NCBI GenBank assembly: GCA_964035795.1 | Contig: CAXIVU010000102.1 | Location: 1-64,000, forward strand | From: Pterobdella sp. o SKG-2022 | Taxonomy: Eukaryota > Annelida > Clitellata > Hirudinida > Piscicolidae | DNA: 64,000 bases | Direction: 5' to 3' | Part shown: positions 42,969-55,491 of the stretch, piece by piece | Position numbering within the stretch: the stretch's first letter is position 1 | Layout: every line of letters begins with the position of its first letter | Notes under the pieces: generated by a model | Databases searched by the model: none | What the model was told of the DNA's origin: nothing | Seen by the model: the letters and a program-made list of their open reading frames with translations, nothing else | Program-made: the position numbers and the translations under genes

Positions 42969-45900
42969 AATAACAGTTGTTGTTTGCGTTGATGTTGCAA
43001 TCGTTGTCGAAACTGTTGTAGCTGTAGCCAATGAAGTTGTTGTTACAGTTATTGTAGTTGGCGTTGTTGTTGTAGATTTTTTTTGTTGTCATAATAACAG
43101 TTGTTGTTTGCCGTTGATGTTGCAATCGTTGTCGAAACTGTTGTAGCTGTAGCCAATGAAGTTGTTGTTACAGTTATTGTAGTTGGCGTTGTTGTTTGTT
43201 GTTACAGTTATTGTAGTTGGCGTTGTTGTTTCTACAGTAGTAACTGTTGGCGTAGATTTAGACAACATTTCTGTCGTTGTTGTCATAATAACAGTTGTTG
43301 TTTGCGTTGATGTTGCAATCGTTGTCGAAACTGTTGTAGCTGTAGCCAATGAAGTTGTTGTTACAGTTATTGTAGTTGGCGTTGTTGTTTCTACAGTAGT
43401 AACTGTTGGCGTAGATTTAGACAACATTTCTGTCGTTGTTGTCATAATAACAGTTGTTGTTTGCGTTGATGTTGCAATCGTTGTCGAAACTGTTGTAGCT
43501 GTAGCCAATGAAGTTGTTGTTACAGTTATTGTAGTTGGCGTTGTTGTTTCTACAGTAGTAACTGTTGGCGTAGATTTAGACAACATTTCTGTCGTTGTTG
43601 TCATAATAACAGTTGTTGTTTGCGTTGATGTTGCAATCGTTGTCGAAACTGTTGTAGCTGTAGCCAATGAAGTTGTTGTTACAGTTATTGTAGTTGGCGT
43701 TGTTGTTTCTACAGTAGTAACTGTTGGCGTAGATTTAGACAACATTTCTGTCGTTGTTGTCATAATAACAGTTGTTGTTTGCGTTGATGTTGCAATCGTT
43801 GTCGAAACTGTTGTAGCTGTAGCCAATGAAGTTGTTGTTACAGTTATTGTAGTTGGCGTTGTTGTTTCTACAGTAGTAACTGTTGGCGTAGATTTAGACA
43901 ACATTTCTGTCGTTGTTGTCATAATAACAGTTGTTGTTTGCGTTGATGTTGCAATCGTTGTCGAAACTGTTGTAGCTGTAGCCAATGAAGTTGTTGTTAC
44001 AGTTATTGTAGTTGGCGTTGTTGTTTCTACAGTAGTAACTGTTGGCGTAGATTTAGACAACATTTCTGTCGTTGTTGTCATAATAACAGTTGTTGTTTGC
44101 GTTGATGTTGCAATCGTTGTCGAAACTGTTGTAGCTGTAGCCAATGAAGTTGTTGTTACAGTTATTGTAGTTGGCGTTGTTGTTTCTACAGTAGTAACTG
44201 TTGGCGTAGATTTAGACAACATTTCTGTCGTTGTTGTCATAATAACAGTTGTTGTTTGCGTTGATGTTGCAATCGTTGTCGAAACTGTTGTAGCTGTAGC
44301 CAATGAAGTTGTTGTTACAGTTATTGTAGTTGGCGTTGTTGTTTCTACAGTAGTAACTGTTGGCGTAGATTTAGACAACATTTCTGTCGTTGTTGTCATA
44401 ATAACAGTTGTTGTTTGCGTTGATGTTGCAATCGTTGTCGAAACTGTTGTAGCTGTAGCCAATGAAGTTGTTGTTACAGTTATTGTAGTTGGCGTTGTTG
44501 TTTCTACAGTAGTAACTGTTGGCGTAGATTTAGACAACATTTCTGTCGTTGTTGTCATAATAACAGTTGTTGTTTGCGTTGATGTTGCAATCGTTGTCGA
44601 AACTGTTGTAGCTGTAGCCAATGAAGTTGTTGTTACAGTTATTGTAGTTGGCGTTGTTGTTTCTACAGTAGTAACTGTTGGCGTAGATTTAGACAACATT
44701 TCTGTCGTTGTTGTCATAATAACAGTTGTTGTTTGCGTTGATGTTGCAATCGTTGTCGAAACTGTTGTAGCTGTAGCCAATGAAGTTGTTGTTACAGTTA
44801 TTGTAGTTGGCGTTGTTGTTTCTACAGTAGTAACTGTTGGCGTAGATTTAGACAACATTTCTGTCGTTGTTGTCATAATAACAGTTGTTGTTTGCGTTGA
44901 TGTTGCAATCGTTGTCGAAACTGTTGTAGCTGTAGCCAATGAAGTTGTTGTTACAGTTATTGTAGTTGGCGTTGTTGTTTCTACAGTAGTAACTGTTGGC
45001 GTAGATTTAGACAACATTTCTGTCGTTGTTGTCATAATAACAGTTGTTGTTTGCGTTGATGTTGCAATCGTTGTCGAAACTGTTGTAGCTGTAGCCAATG
45101 AAGTTGTTGTTACAGTTATTGTAGTTGGCGTTGTTGTTTCTACAGTAGTAACTGTTGGCGTAGATTTAGACAACATTTCTGTCGTTGTTGTCATAATAAC
45201 AGTTGTTGTTTGCGTTGATGTTGCAATCGTTGTCGAAACTGTTGTAGCTGTAGCCAATGAAGTTGTTGTTACAGTTATTGTAGTTGGCGTTGTTGTTTCT
45301 ACAGTAGTAACTGTTGGCGTAGATTTAGACAACATTTCTGTCGTTGTTGTCATAATAACAGTTGTTGTTTGCGTTGATGTTGCAATCGTTGTCGAAACTG
45401 TTGTAGCTGTAGCCAATGAAGTTGTTGTTACAGTTATTGTAGTTGGCGTTGTTGTTTCTACAGTAGTAACTGTTGGCGTAGATTTAGACAACATTTCTGT
45501 CGTTGTTGTCATAATAACAGTTGTTGTTTGCGTTGATGTTGCAATCGTTGTCGAAACTGTTGTAGCTGTAGCCAATGAAGTTGTTGTTACAGTTATTGTA
45601 GTTGGCGTTGTTGTTTCTACAGTAGTAACTGTTGGCGTAGATTTAGACAACATTTCTGTCGTTGTTGTCATAATAACAGTTGTTGTTTGCGTTGATGTTG
45701 CAATCGTTGTCGAAACTGTTGTAGCTGTAGCCAATGAAGTTGTTGTTACAGTTATTGTAGTTGGCGTTGTTGTTTCTACAGTAGTAACTGTTGGCGTAGA
45801 TTTAGACAACATTTCTGTCGTTGTTGTCATAATAACAGTTGTTGTTTGCGTTGATGTTGCAATCGTTGTCGAAACTGTTGTAGCTGTAGCCAATGAAGTT

Positions 45901-48900
45901 GTTGTTACAGTTATTGTAGTTGGCGTTGTTGTTTCTACAGTAGTAACTGTTGGCGTAGATTTAGACAACATTTCTGTCGTTGTTGTCATAATAACAGTTG
46001 TTGTTTGCGTTGATGTTGCAATCGTTGTCGAAACTGTTGTAGCTGTAGCCAATGAAGTTGTTGTTACAGTTATTGTAGTTGGCGTTGTTGTTTCTACAGT
46101 AGTAACTGTTGGCGTAGATTTAGACAACATTTCTGTCGTTGTTGTCATAATAACAGTTGTTGTTTGCGTTGATGTTGCAATCGTTGTCGAAACTGTTGTA
46201 GCTGTAGCCAATGAAGTTGTTGTTACAGTTATTGTAGTTGGCGTTGTTGTTTCTACAGTAGTAACTGTTGGCGTAGATTTAGACAACATTTCTGTCGTTG
46301 TTGTCATAATAACAGTTGTTGTTTGCGTTGATGTTGCAATCGTTGTCGAAACTGTTGTAGCTGTAGCCAATGAAGTTGTTGTTACAGTTATTGTAGTTGG
46401 CGTTGTTGTTTCTACAGTAGTAACTGTTGGCGTAGATTTAGACAACATTTCTGTCGTTGTTGTCATAATAACAGTTGTTGTTTGCGTTGATGTTGCAATC
46501 GTTGTCGAAACTGTTGTAGCTGTAGCCAATGAAGTTGTTGTTACAGTTATTGTAGTTGGCGTTGTTGTTTCTACAGTAGTAACTGTTGGCGTAGATTTAG
46601 ACAACATTTCTGTCGTTGTTGTCATAATAACAGTTGTTGTTTGCGTTGATGTTGCAATCGTTGTCGAAACTGTTGTAGCTGTAGCCAATGAAGTTGTTGT
46701 TACAGTTATTGTAGTTGGCGTTGTTGTTTCTACAGTAGTAACTGTTGGCGTAGATTTAGACAACATTTCTGTCGTTGTTGTCATAATAACAGTTGTTGTT
46801 TGCGTTGATGTTGCAATCGTTGTCGAAACTGTTGTAGCTGTAGCCAATGAAGTTGTTGTTACAGTTATTGTAGTTGGCGTTGTTGTTTCTACAGTAGTAA
46901 CTGTTGGCGTAGATTTAGACAACATTTCTGTCGTTGTTGTCATAATAACAGTTGTTGTTTGCGTTGATGTTGCAATCGTTGTCGAAACTGTTGTAGCTGT
47001 AGCCAATGAAGTTGTTGTTACAGTTATTGTAGTTGGCGTTGTTGTTTCTACAGTAGTAACTGTTGGCGTAGATTTAGACAACATTTCTGTCGTTGTTGTC
47101 ATAATAACAGTTGTTGTTTGCGTTGATGTTGCAATCGTTGTCGAAACTGTTGTAGCTGTAGCCAATGAAGTTGTTGTTACAGTTATTGTAGTTGGCGTTG
47201 TTGTTTCTACAGTAGTAACTGTTGGCGTAGATTTAGACAACATTTCTGTCGTTGTTGTCATAATAACAGTTGTTGTTTGCGTTGATGTTGCAATCGTTGT
47301 CGAAACTGTTGTAGCTGTAGCCAATGAAGTTGTTGTTACAGTTATTGTAGTTGGCGTTGTTGTTTCTACAGTAGTAACTGTTGGCGTAGATTTAGACAAC
47401 ATTTCTGTCGTTGTTGTCATAATAACAGTTGTTGTTTGCGTTGATGTTGCAATCGTTGTCGAAACTGTTGTAGCTGTAGCCAATGAAGTTGTTGTTACAG
47501 TTATTGTAGTTGGCGTTGTTGTTTCTACAGTAGTAACTGTTGGCGTAGATTTAGACAACATTTCTGTCGTTGTTGTCATAATAACAGTTGTTGTTTGCGT
47601 TGATGTTGCAATCGTTGTCGAAACTGTTGTAGCTGTAGCCAATGAAGTTGTTGTTACAGTTATTGTAGTTGGCGTTGTTGTTTCTACAGTAGTAACTGTT
47701 GGCGTAGATTTAGACAACATTTCTGTCGTTGTTGTCATAATAACAGTTGTTGTTTGCGTTGATGTTGCAATCGTTGTCGAAACTGTTGTAGCTGTAGCCA
47801 ATGAAGTTGTTGTTACAGTTATTGTAGTTGGCGTTGTTGTTTCTACAGTAGTAACTGTTGGCGTAGATTTAGACAACATTTCTGTCGTTGTTGTCATAAT
47901 AACAGTTGTTGTTTGCGTTGATGTTGCAATCGTTGTCGAAACTGTTGTAGCTGTAGCCAATGAAGTTGTTGTTACAGTTATTGTAGTTGGCGTTGTTGTT
48001 TCTACAGTAGTAACTGTTGGCGTAGATTTAGACAACATTTCTGTCGTTGTTGTCATAATAACAGTTGTTGTTTGCGTTGATGTTGCAATCGTTGTCGAAA
48101 CTGTTGTAGCTGTAGCCAATGAAGTTGTTGTTACAGTTATTGTAGTTGGCGTTGTTGTTTCTACAGTAGTAACTGTTGGCGTAGATTTAGACAACATTTC
48201 TGTCGTTGTTGTCATAATAACAGTTGTTGTTTGCGTTGATGTTGCAATCGTTGTCGAAACTGTTGTAGCTGTAGCCAATGAAGTTGTTGTTACAGTTATT
48301 GTAGTTGGCGTTGTTGTTTCTACAGTAGTAACTGTTGGCGTAGATTTAGACAACATTTCTGTCGTTGTTGTCATAATAACAGTTGTTGTTTGCGTTGATG
48401 TTGCAATCGTTGTCGAAACTGTTGTAGCTGTAGCCAATGAAGTTGTTGTTACAGTTATTGTAGTTGGCGTTGTTGTTTCTACAGTAGTAACTGTTGGCGT
48501 AGATTTAGACAACATTTCTGTCGTTGTTGTCATAATAACAGTTGTTGTTTGCGTTGATGTTGCAATCGTTGTCGAAACTGTTGTAGCTGTAGCCAATGAA
48601 GTTGTTGTTACAGTTATTGTAGTTGGCGTTGTTGTTTCTACAGTAGTAACTGTTGGCGTAGATTTAGACAACATTTCTGTCGTTGTTGTCATAATAACAG
48701 TTGTTGTTTGCGTTGATGTTGCAATCGTTGTCGAAACTGTTGTAGCTGTAGCCAATGAAGTTGTTGTTACAGTTATTGTAGTTGGCGTTGTTGTTTCTAC
48801 AGTAGTAACTGTTGGCGTAGATTTAGACAACATTTCTGTCGTTGTTGTCATAATAACAGTTGTTGTTTGCGTTGATGTTGCAATCGTTGTCGAAACTGTT

Positions 48901-51900
48901 GTAGCTGTAGCCAATGAAGTTGTTGTTACAGTTATTGTAGTTGGCGTTGTTGTTTCTACAGTAGTAACTGTTGGCGTAGATTTAGACAACATTTCTGTCG
49001 TTGTTGTCATAATAACAGTTGTTGTTTGCGTTGATGTTGCAATCGTTGTCGAAACTGTTGTAGCTGTAGCCAATGAAGTTGTTGTTACAGTTATTGTAGT
49101 TGGCGTTGTTGTTTCTACAGTAGTAACTGTTGGCGTAGATTTAGACAACATTTCTGTCGTTGTTGTCATAATAACAGTTGTTGTTTGCGTTGATGTTGCA
49201 ATCGTTGTCGAAACTGTTGTAGCTGTAGCCAATGAAGTTGTTGTTACAGTTATTGTAGTTGGCGTTGTTGTTTCTACAGTAGTAACTGTTGGCGTAGATT
49301 TAGACAACATTTCTGTCGTTGTTGTCATAATAACAGTTGTTGTTTGCGTTGATGTTGCAATCGTTGTCGAAACTGTTGTAGCTGTAGCCAATGAAGTTGT
49401 TGTTACAGTTATTGTAGTTGGCGTTGTTGTTTCTACAGTAGTAACTGTTGGCGTAGATTTAGACAACATTTCTGTCGTTGTTGTCATAATAACAGTTGTT
49501 GTTTGCGTTGATGTTGCAATCGTTGTCGAAACTGTTGTAGCTGTAGCCAATGAAGTTGTTGTTACAGTTATTGTAGTTGGCGTTGTTGTTTCTACAGTAG
49601 TAACTGTTGGCGTAGATTTAGACAACATTTCTGTCGTTGTTGTCATAATAACAGTTGTTGTTTGCGTTGATGTTGCAATCGTTGTCGAAACTGTTGTAGC
49701 TGTAGCCAATGAAGTTGTTGTTACAGTTATTGTAGTTGGCGTTGTTGTTTCTACAGTAGTAACTGTTGGCGTAGATTTAGACAACATTTCTGTCGTTGTT
49801 GTCATAATAACAGTTGTTGTTTGCGTTGATGTTGCAATCGTTGTCGAAACTGTTGTAGCTGTAGCCAATGAAGTTGTTGTTACAGTTATTGTAGTTGGCG
49901 TTGTTGTTTCTACAGTAGTAACTGTTGGCGTAGATTTAGACAACATTTCTGTCGTTGTTGTCATAATAACAGTTGTTGTTTGCGTTGATGTTGCAATCGT
50001 TGTCGAAACTGTTGTAGCTGTAGCCAATGAAGTTGTTGTTACAGTTATTGTAGTTGGCGTTGTTGTTTCTACAGTAGTAACTGTTGGCGTAGATTTAGAC
50101 AACATTTCTGTCGTTGTTGTCATAATAACAGTTGTTGTTTGCGTTGATGTTGCAATCGTTGTCGAAACTGTTGTAGCTGTAGCCAATGAAGTTGTTGTTA
50201 CAGTTATTGTAGTTGGCGTTGTTGTTTCTACAGTAGTAACTGTTGGCGTAGATTTAGACAACATTTCTGTCGTTGTTGTCATAATAACAGTTGTTGTTTG
50301 CGTTGATGTTGCAATCGTTGTCGAAACTGTTGTAGCTGTAGCCAATGAAGTTGTTGTTACAGTTATTGTAGTTGGCGTTGTTGTTTCTACAGTAGTAACT
50401 GTTGGCGTAGATTTAGACAACATTTCTGTCGTTGTTGTCATAATAACAGTTGTTGTTTGCGTTGATGTTGCAATCGTTGTCGAAACTGTTGTAGCTGTAG
50501 CCAATGAAGTTGTTGTTACAGTTATTGTAGTTGGCGTTGTTGTTTCTACAGTAGTAACTGTTGGCGTAGATTTAGACAACATTTCTGTCGTTGTTGTCAT
50601 AATAACAGTTGTTGTTTGCGTTGATGTTGCAATCGTTGTCGAAACTGTTGTAGCTGTAGCCAATGAAGTTGTTGTTACAGTTATTGTAGTTGGCGTTGTT
50701 GTTTCTACAGTAGTAACTGTTGGCGTAGATTTAGACAACATTTCTGTCGTTGTTGTCATAATAACAGTTGTTGTTTGCGTTGATGTTGCAATCGTTGTCG
50801 AAACTGTTGTAGCTGTAGCCAATGAAGTTGTTGTTACAGTTATTGTAGTTGGCGTTGTTGTTTCTACAGTAGTAACTGTTGGCGTAGATTTAGACAACAT
50901 TTCTGTCGTTGTTGTCATAATAACAGTTGTTGTTTGCGTTGATGTTGCAATCGTTGTCGAAACTGTTGTAGCTGTAGCCAATGAAGTTGTTGTTACAGTT
51001 ATTGTAGTTGGCGTTGTTGTTTCTACAGTAGTAACTGTTGGCGTAGATTTAGACAACATTTCTGTCGTTGTTGTCATAATAACAGTTGTTGTTTGCGTTG
51101 ATGTTGCAATCGTTGTCGAAACTGTTGTAGCTGTAGCCAATGAAGTTGTTGTTACAGTTATTGTAGTTGGCGTTGTTGTTTCTACAGTAGTAACTGTTGG
51201 CGTAGATTTAGACAACATTTCTGTCGTTGTTGTCATAATAACAGTTGTTGTTTGCGTTGATGTTGCAATCGTTGTCGAAACTGTTGTAGCTGTAGCCAAT
51301 GAAGTTGTTGTTACAGTTATTGTAGTTGGCGTTGTTGTTTCTACAGTAGTAACTGTTGGCGTAGATTTAGACAACATTTCTGTCGTTGTTGTCATAATAA
51401 CAGTTGTTGTTTGCGTTGATGTTGCAATCGTTGTCGAAACTGTTGTAGCTGTAGCCAATGAAGTTGTTGTTACAGTTATTGTAGTTGGCGTTGTTGTTTC
51501 TACAGTAGTAACTGTTGGCGTAGATTTAGACAACATTTCTGTCGTTGTTGTCATAATAACAGTTGTTGTTTGCGTTGATGTTGCAATCGTTGTCGAAACT
51601 GTTGTAGCTGTAGCCAATGAAGTTGTTGTTACAGTTATTGTAGTTGGCGTTGTTGTTTCTACAGTAGTAACTGTTGGCGTAGATTTAGACAACATTTCTG
51701 TCGTTGTTGTCATAATAACAGTTGTTGTTTGCGTTGATGTTGCAATCGTTGTCGAAACTGTTGTAGCTGTAGCCAATGAAGTTGTTGTTACAGTTATTGT
51801 AGTTGGCGTTGTTGTTTCTACAGTAGTAACTGTTGGCGTAGATTTAGACAACATTTCTGTCGTTGTTGTCATAATAACAGTTGTTGTTTGCGTTGATGTT

Positions 51901-54900
51901 GCAATCGTTGTCGAAACTGTTGTAGCTGTAGCCAATGAAGTTGTTGTTACAGTTATTGTAGTTGGCGTTGTTGTTTCTACAGTAGTAACTGTTGGCGTAG
52001 ATTTAGACAACATTTCTGTCGTTGTTGTCATAATAACAGTTGTTGTTTGCGTTGATGTTGCAATCGTTGTCGAAACTGTTGTAGCTGTAGCCAATGAAGT
52101 TGTTGTTACAGTTATTGTAGTTGGCGTTGTTGTTTCTACAGTAGTAACTGTTGGCGTAGATTTAGACAACATTTCTGTCGTTGTTGTCATAATAACAGTT
52201 GTTGTTTGCGTTGATGTTGCAATCGTTGTCGAAACTGTTGTAGCTGTAGCCAATGAAGTTGTTGTTACAGTTATTGTAGTTGGCGTTGTTGTTTCTACAG
52301 TAGTAACTGTTGGCGTAGATTTAGACAACATTTCTGTCGTTGTTGTCATAATAACAGTTGTTGTTTGCGTTGATGTTGCAATCGTTGTCGAAACTGTTGT
52401 AGCTGTAGCCAATGAAGTTGTTGTTACAGTTATTGTAGTTGGCGTTGTTGTTTCTACAGTAGTAACTGTTGGCGTAGATTTAGACAACATTTCTGTCGTT
52501 GTTGTCATAATAACAGTTGTTGTTTGCGTTGATGTTGCAATCGTTGTCGAAACTGTTGTAGCTGTAGCCAATGAAGTTGTTGTTACAGTTATTGTAGTTG
52601 GCGTTGTTGTTTCTACAGTAGTAACTGTTGGCGTAGATTTAGACAACATTTCTGTCGTTGTTGTCATAATAACAGTTGTTGTTTGCGTTGATGTTGCAAT
52701 CGTTGTCGAAACTGTTGTAGCTGTAGCCAATGAAGTTGTTGTTACAGTTATTGTAGTTGGCGTTGTTGTTTCTACAGTAGTAACTGTTGGCGTAGATTTA
52801 GACAACATTTCTGTCGTTGTTGTCATAATAACAGTTGTTGTTTGCGTTGATGTTGCAATCGTTGTCGAAACTGTTGTAGCTGTAGCCAATGAAGTTGTTG
52901 TTACAGTTATTGTAGTTGGCGTTGTTGTTTCTACAGTAGTAACTGTTGGCGTAGATTTAGACAACATTTCTGTCGTTGTTGTCATAATAACAGTTGTTGT
53001 TTGCGTTGATGTTGCAATCGTTGTCGAAACTGTTGTAGCTGTAGCCAATGAAGTTGTTGTTACAGTTATTGTAGTTGGCGTTGTTGTTTCTACAGTAGTA
53101 ACTGTTGGCGTAGATTTAGACAACATTTCTGTCGTTGTTGTCATAATAACAGTTGTTGTTTGCGTTGATGTTGCAATCGTTGTCGAAACTGTTGTAGCTG
53201 TAGCCAATGAAGTTGTTGTTACAGTTATTGTAGTTGGCGTTGTTGTTTCTACAGTAGTAACTGTTGGCGTAGATTTAGACAACATTTCTGTCGTTGTTGT
53301 CATAATAACAGTTGTTGTTTGCGTTGATGTTGCAATCGTTGTCGAAACTGTTGTAGCTGTAGCCAATGAAGTTGTTGTTACAGTTATTGTAGTTGGCGTT
53401 GTTGTTTCTACAGTAGTAACTGTTGGCGTAGATTTAGACAACATTTCTGTCGTTGTTGTCATAATAACAGTTGTTGTTTGCGTTGATGTTGCAATCGTTG
53501 TCGAAACTGTTGTAGCTGTAGCCAATGAAGTTGTTGTTACAGTTATTGTAGTTGGCGTTGTTGTTTCTACAGTAGTAACTGTTGGCGTAGATTTAGACAA
53601 CATTTCTGTCGTTGTTGTCATAATAACAGTTGTTGTTTGCGTTGATGTTGCAATCGTTGTCGAAACTGTTGTAGCTGTAGCCAATGAAGTTGTTGTTACA
53701 GTTATTGTAGTTGGCGTTGTTGTTTCTACAGTAGTAACTGTTGGCGTAGATTTAGACAACATTTCTGTCGTTGTTGTCATAATAACAGTTGTTGTTTGCG
53801 TTGATGTTGCAATCGTTGTCGAAACTGTTGTAGCTGTAGCCAATGAAGTTGTTGTTACAGTTATTGTAGTTGGCGTTGTTGTTTCTACAGTAGTAACTGT
53901 TGGCGTAGATTTAGACAACATTTCTGTCGTTGTTGTCATAATAACAGTTGTTGTTTGCGTTGATGTTGCAATCGTTGTCGAAACTGTTGTAGCTGTAGCC
54001 AATGAAGTTGTTGTTACAGTTATTGTAGTTGGCGTTGTTGTTTCTACAGTAGTAACTGTTGGCGTAGATTTAGACAACATTTCTGTCGTTGTTGTCATAA
54101 TAACAGTTGTTGTTTGCGTTGATGTTGCAATCGTTGTCGAAACTGTTGTAGCTGTAGCCAATGAAGTTGTTGTTACAGTTATTGTAGTTGGCGTTGTTGT
54201 TTCTACAGTAGTAACTGTTGGCGTAGATTTAGACAACATTTCTGTCGTTGTTGTCATAATAACAGTTGTTGTTTGCGTTGATGTTGCAATCGTTGTCGAA
54301 ACTGTTGTAGCTGTAGCCAATGAAGTTGTTGTTACAGTTATTGTAGTTGGCGTTGTTGTTTCTACAGTAGTAACTGTTGGCGTAGATTTAGACAACATTT
54401 CTGTCGTTGTTGTCATAATAACAGTTGTTGTTTGCGTTGATGTTGCAATCGTTGTCGAAACTGTTGTAGCTGTAGCCAATGAAGTTGTTGTTACAGTTAT
54501 TGTAGTTGGCGTTGTTGTTTCTACAGTAGTAACTGTTGGCGTAGATTTAGACAACATTTCTGTCGTTGTTGTCATAATAACAGTTGTTGTTTGCGTTGAT
54601 GTTGCAATCGTTGTCGAAACTGTTGTAGCTGTAGCCAATGAAGTTGTTGTTACAGTTATTGTAGTTGGCGTTGTTGTTTCTACAGTAGTAACTGTTGGCG
54701 TAGATTTAGACAACATTTCTGTCGTTGTTGTCATAATAACAGTTGTTGTTTGCGTTGATGTTGCAATCGTTGTCGAAACTGTTGTAGCTGTAGCCAATGA
54801 AGTTGTTGTTACAGTTATTGTAGTTGGCGTTGTTGTTTCTACAGTAGTAACTGTTGGCGTAGATTTAGACAACATTTCTGTCGTTGTTGTCATAATAACA

Positions 54901-55491
54901 GTTGTTGTTTGCGTTGATGTTGCAATCGTTGTCGAAACTGTTGTAGCTGTAGCCAATGAAGTTGTTGTTACAGTTATTGTAGTTGGCGTTGTTGTTTCTA
55001 CAGTAGTAACTGTTGGCGTAGATTTAGACAACATTTCTGTCGTTGTTGTCATAATAACAGTTGTTGTTTGCGTTGATGTTGCAATCGTTGTCGAAACTGT
55101 TGTAGCTGTAGCCAATGAAGTTGTTGTTACAGTTATTGTAGTTGGCGTTGTTGTTTCTACAGTAGTAACTGTTGGCGTAGATTTAGACAACATTTCTGTC
55201 GTTGTTGTCATAATAACAGTTGTTGTTTGCGTTGATGTTGCAATCGTTGTCGAAACTGTTGTAGCTGTAGCCAATGAAGTTGTTGTTACAGTTATTGTAG
55301 TTGGCGTTGTTGTTTCTACAGTAGTAACTGTTGGCGTAGATTTAGACAACATTTCTGTCGTTGTTGTCATAATAACAGTTGTTGTTTGCGTTGATGTTGC
55401 AATCGTTGTCGAAACTGTTGTAGCTGTAGCCAATGAAGTTGTTGTTACAGTTATTGTAGTTGGCGTTGTTGTTTCTACAGTAGTAACTGTT
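38002..55491 (-). repeat. Homogenised core: 110 near-identical consensus units
   Basis: From the unit after the last CTATCG-type variant (unit at 37,843) to the unit carrying ACAGATATT (starting 55,492), every unit reads as consensus by eye, and both the Thr-rich and Val-rich translations are invariant, apart from the lesion at 43,071-43,234. That is 110 units, 17,490 bases. A variant-free centre with variant-rich flanks is the usual outcome of recent unequal crossing over or amplification. It can also be produced by assembly or polishing that over-collapses a repeat. Confidence 0.85.
43071..43234. other. Compound lesion in the array: deletion, 1-base insertion, 34-bp duplication
   Basis: Three changes sit together in otherwise uniform units. 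First, a net loss of 35 bases around 43,071-43,084, leaving an eight-T run at 43,077-43,084. Second, an extra C at 43,111-43,112 (TTTGCCGTTG instead of TTTGCGTTG). Third, a 34-base direct duplication with copies starting at 43,167 and 43,201, identical for their first 31 bases. The sum -35+1+34 is zero, so unit phase is restored exactly: the next normal unit starts at 43,249, which is 2 x 159 from 42,931. Within the lesion the Thr frame is lost and TGA appears at 43,089-43,091. It may be a real mutation cluster or a consensus or assembly error. Confidence 0.95.

Noticed and set aside
43077..43084. Eight-T run as a Pol III or intrinsic terminator
   Set aside because: No promoter or stem-loop gene precedes it, and it lies at a deletion scar; a homopolymer at a lesion is more likely mutation or sequencing error.
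42940..43125. 61-codon minus-strand frame
   Set aside because: It arises from the phase shift at the lesion and switches from Thr-rich to Asn-rich reading of the same repeat; a by-product, not a gene.
16546..43146. 8,866-residue Val/Ile-rich plus-strand reading frame starting at GTG
   Set aside because: It is the exact complement of the Thr-rich frame, has no ATG, begins at a chance GTG (GATGTGGAC) inside a repeat unit, and would be an endless hydrophobic chain. It ends only because of the lesion.
43101..43310. 69-codon plus-strand frame
   Set aside because: It starts and ends inside the lesion region and consists of repeat read in shifted phase.
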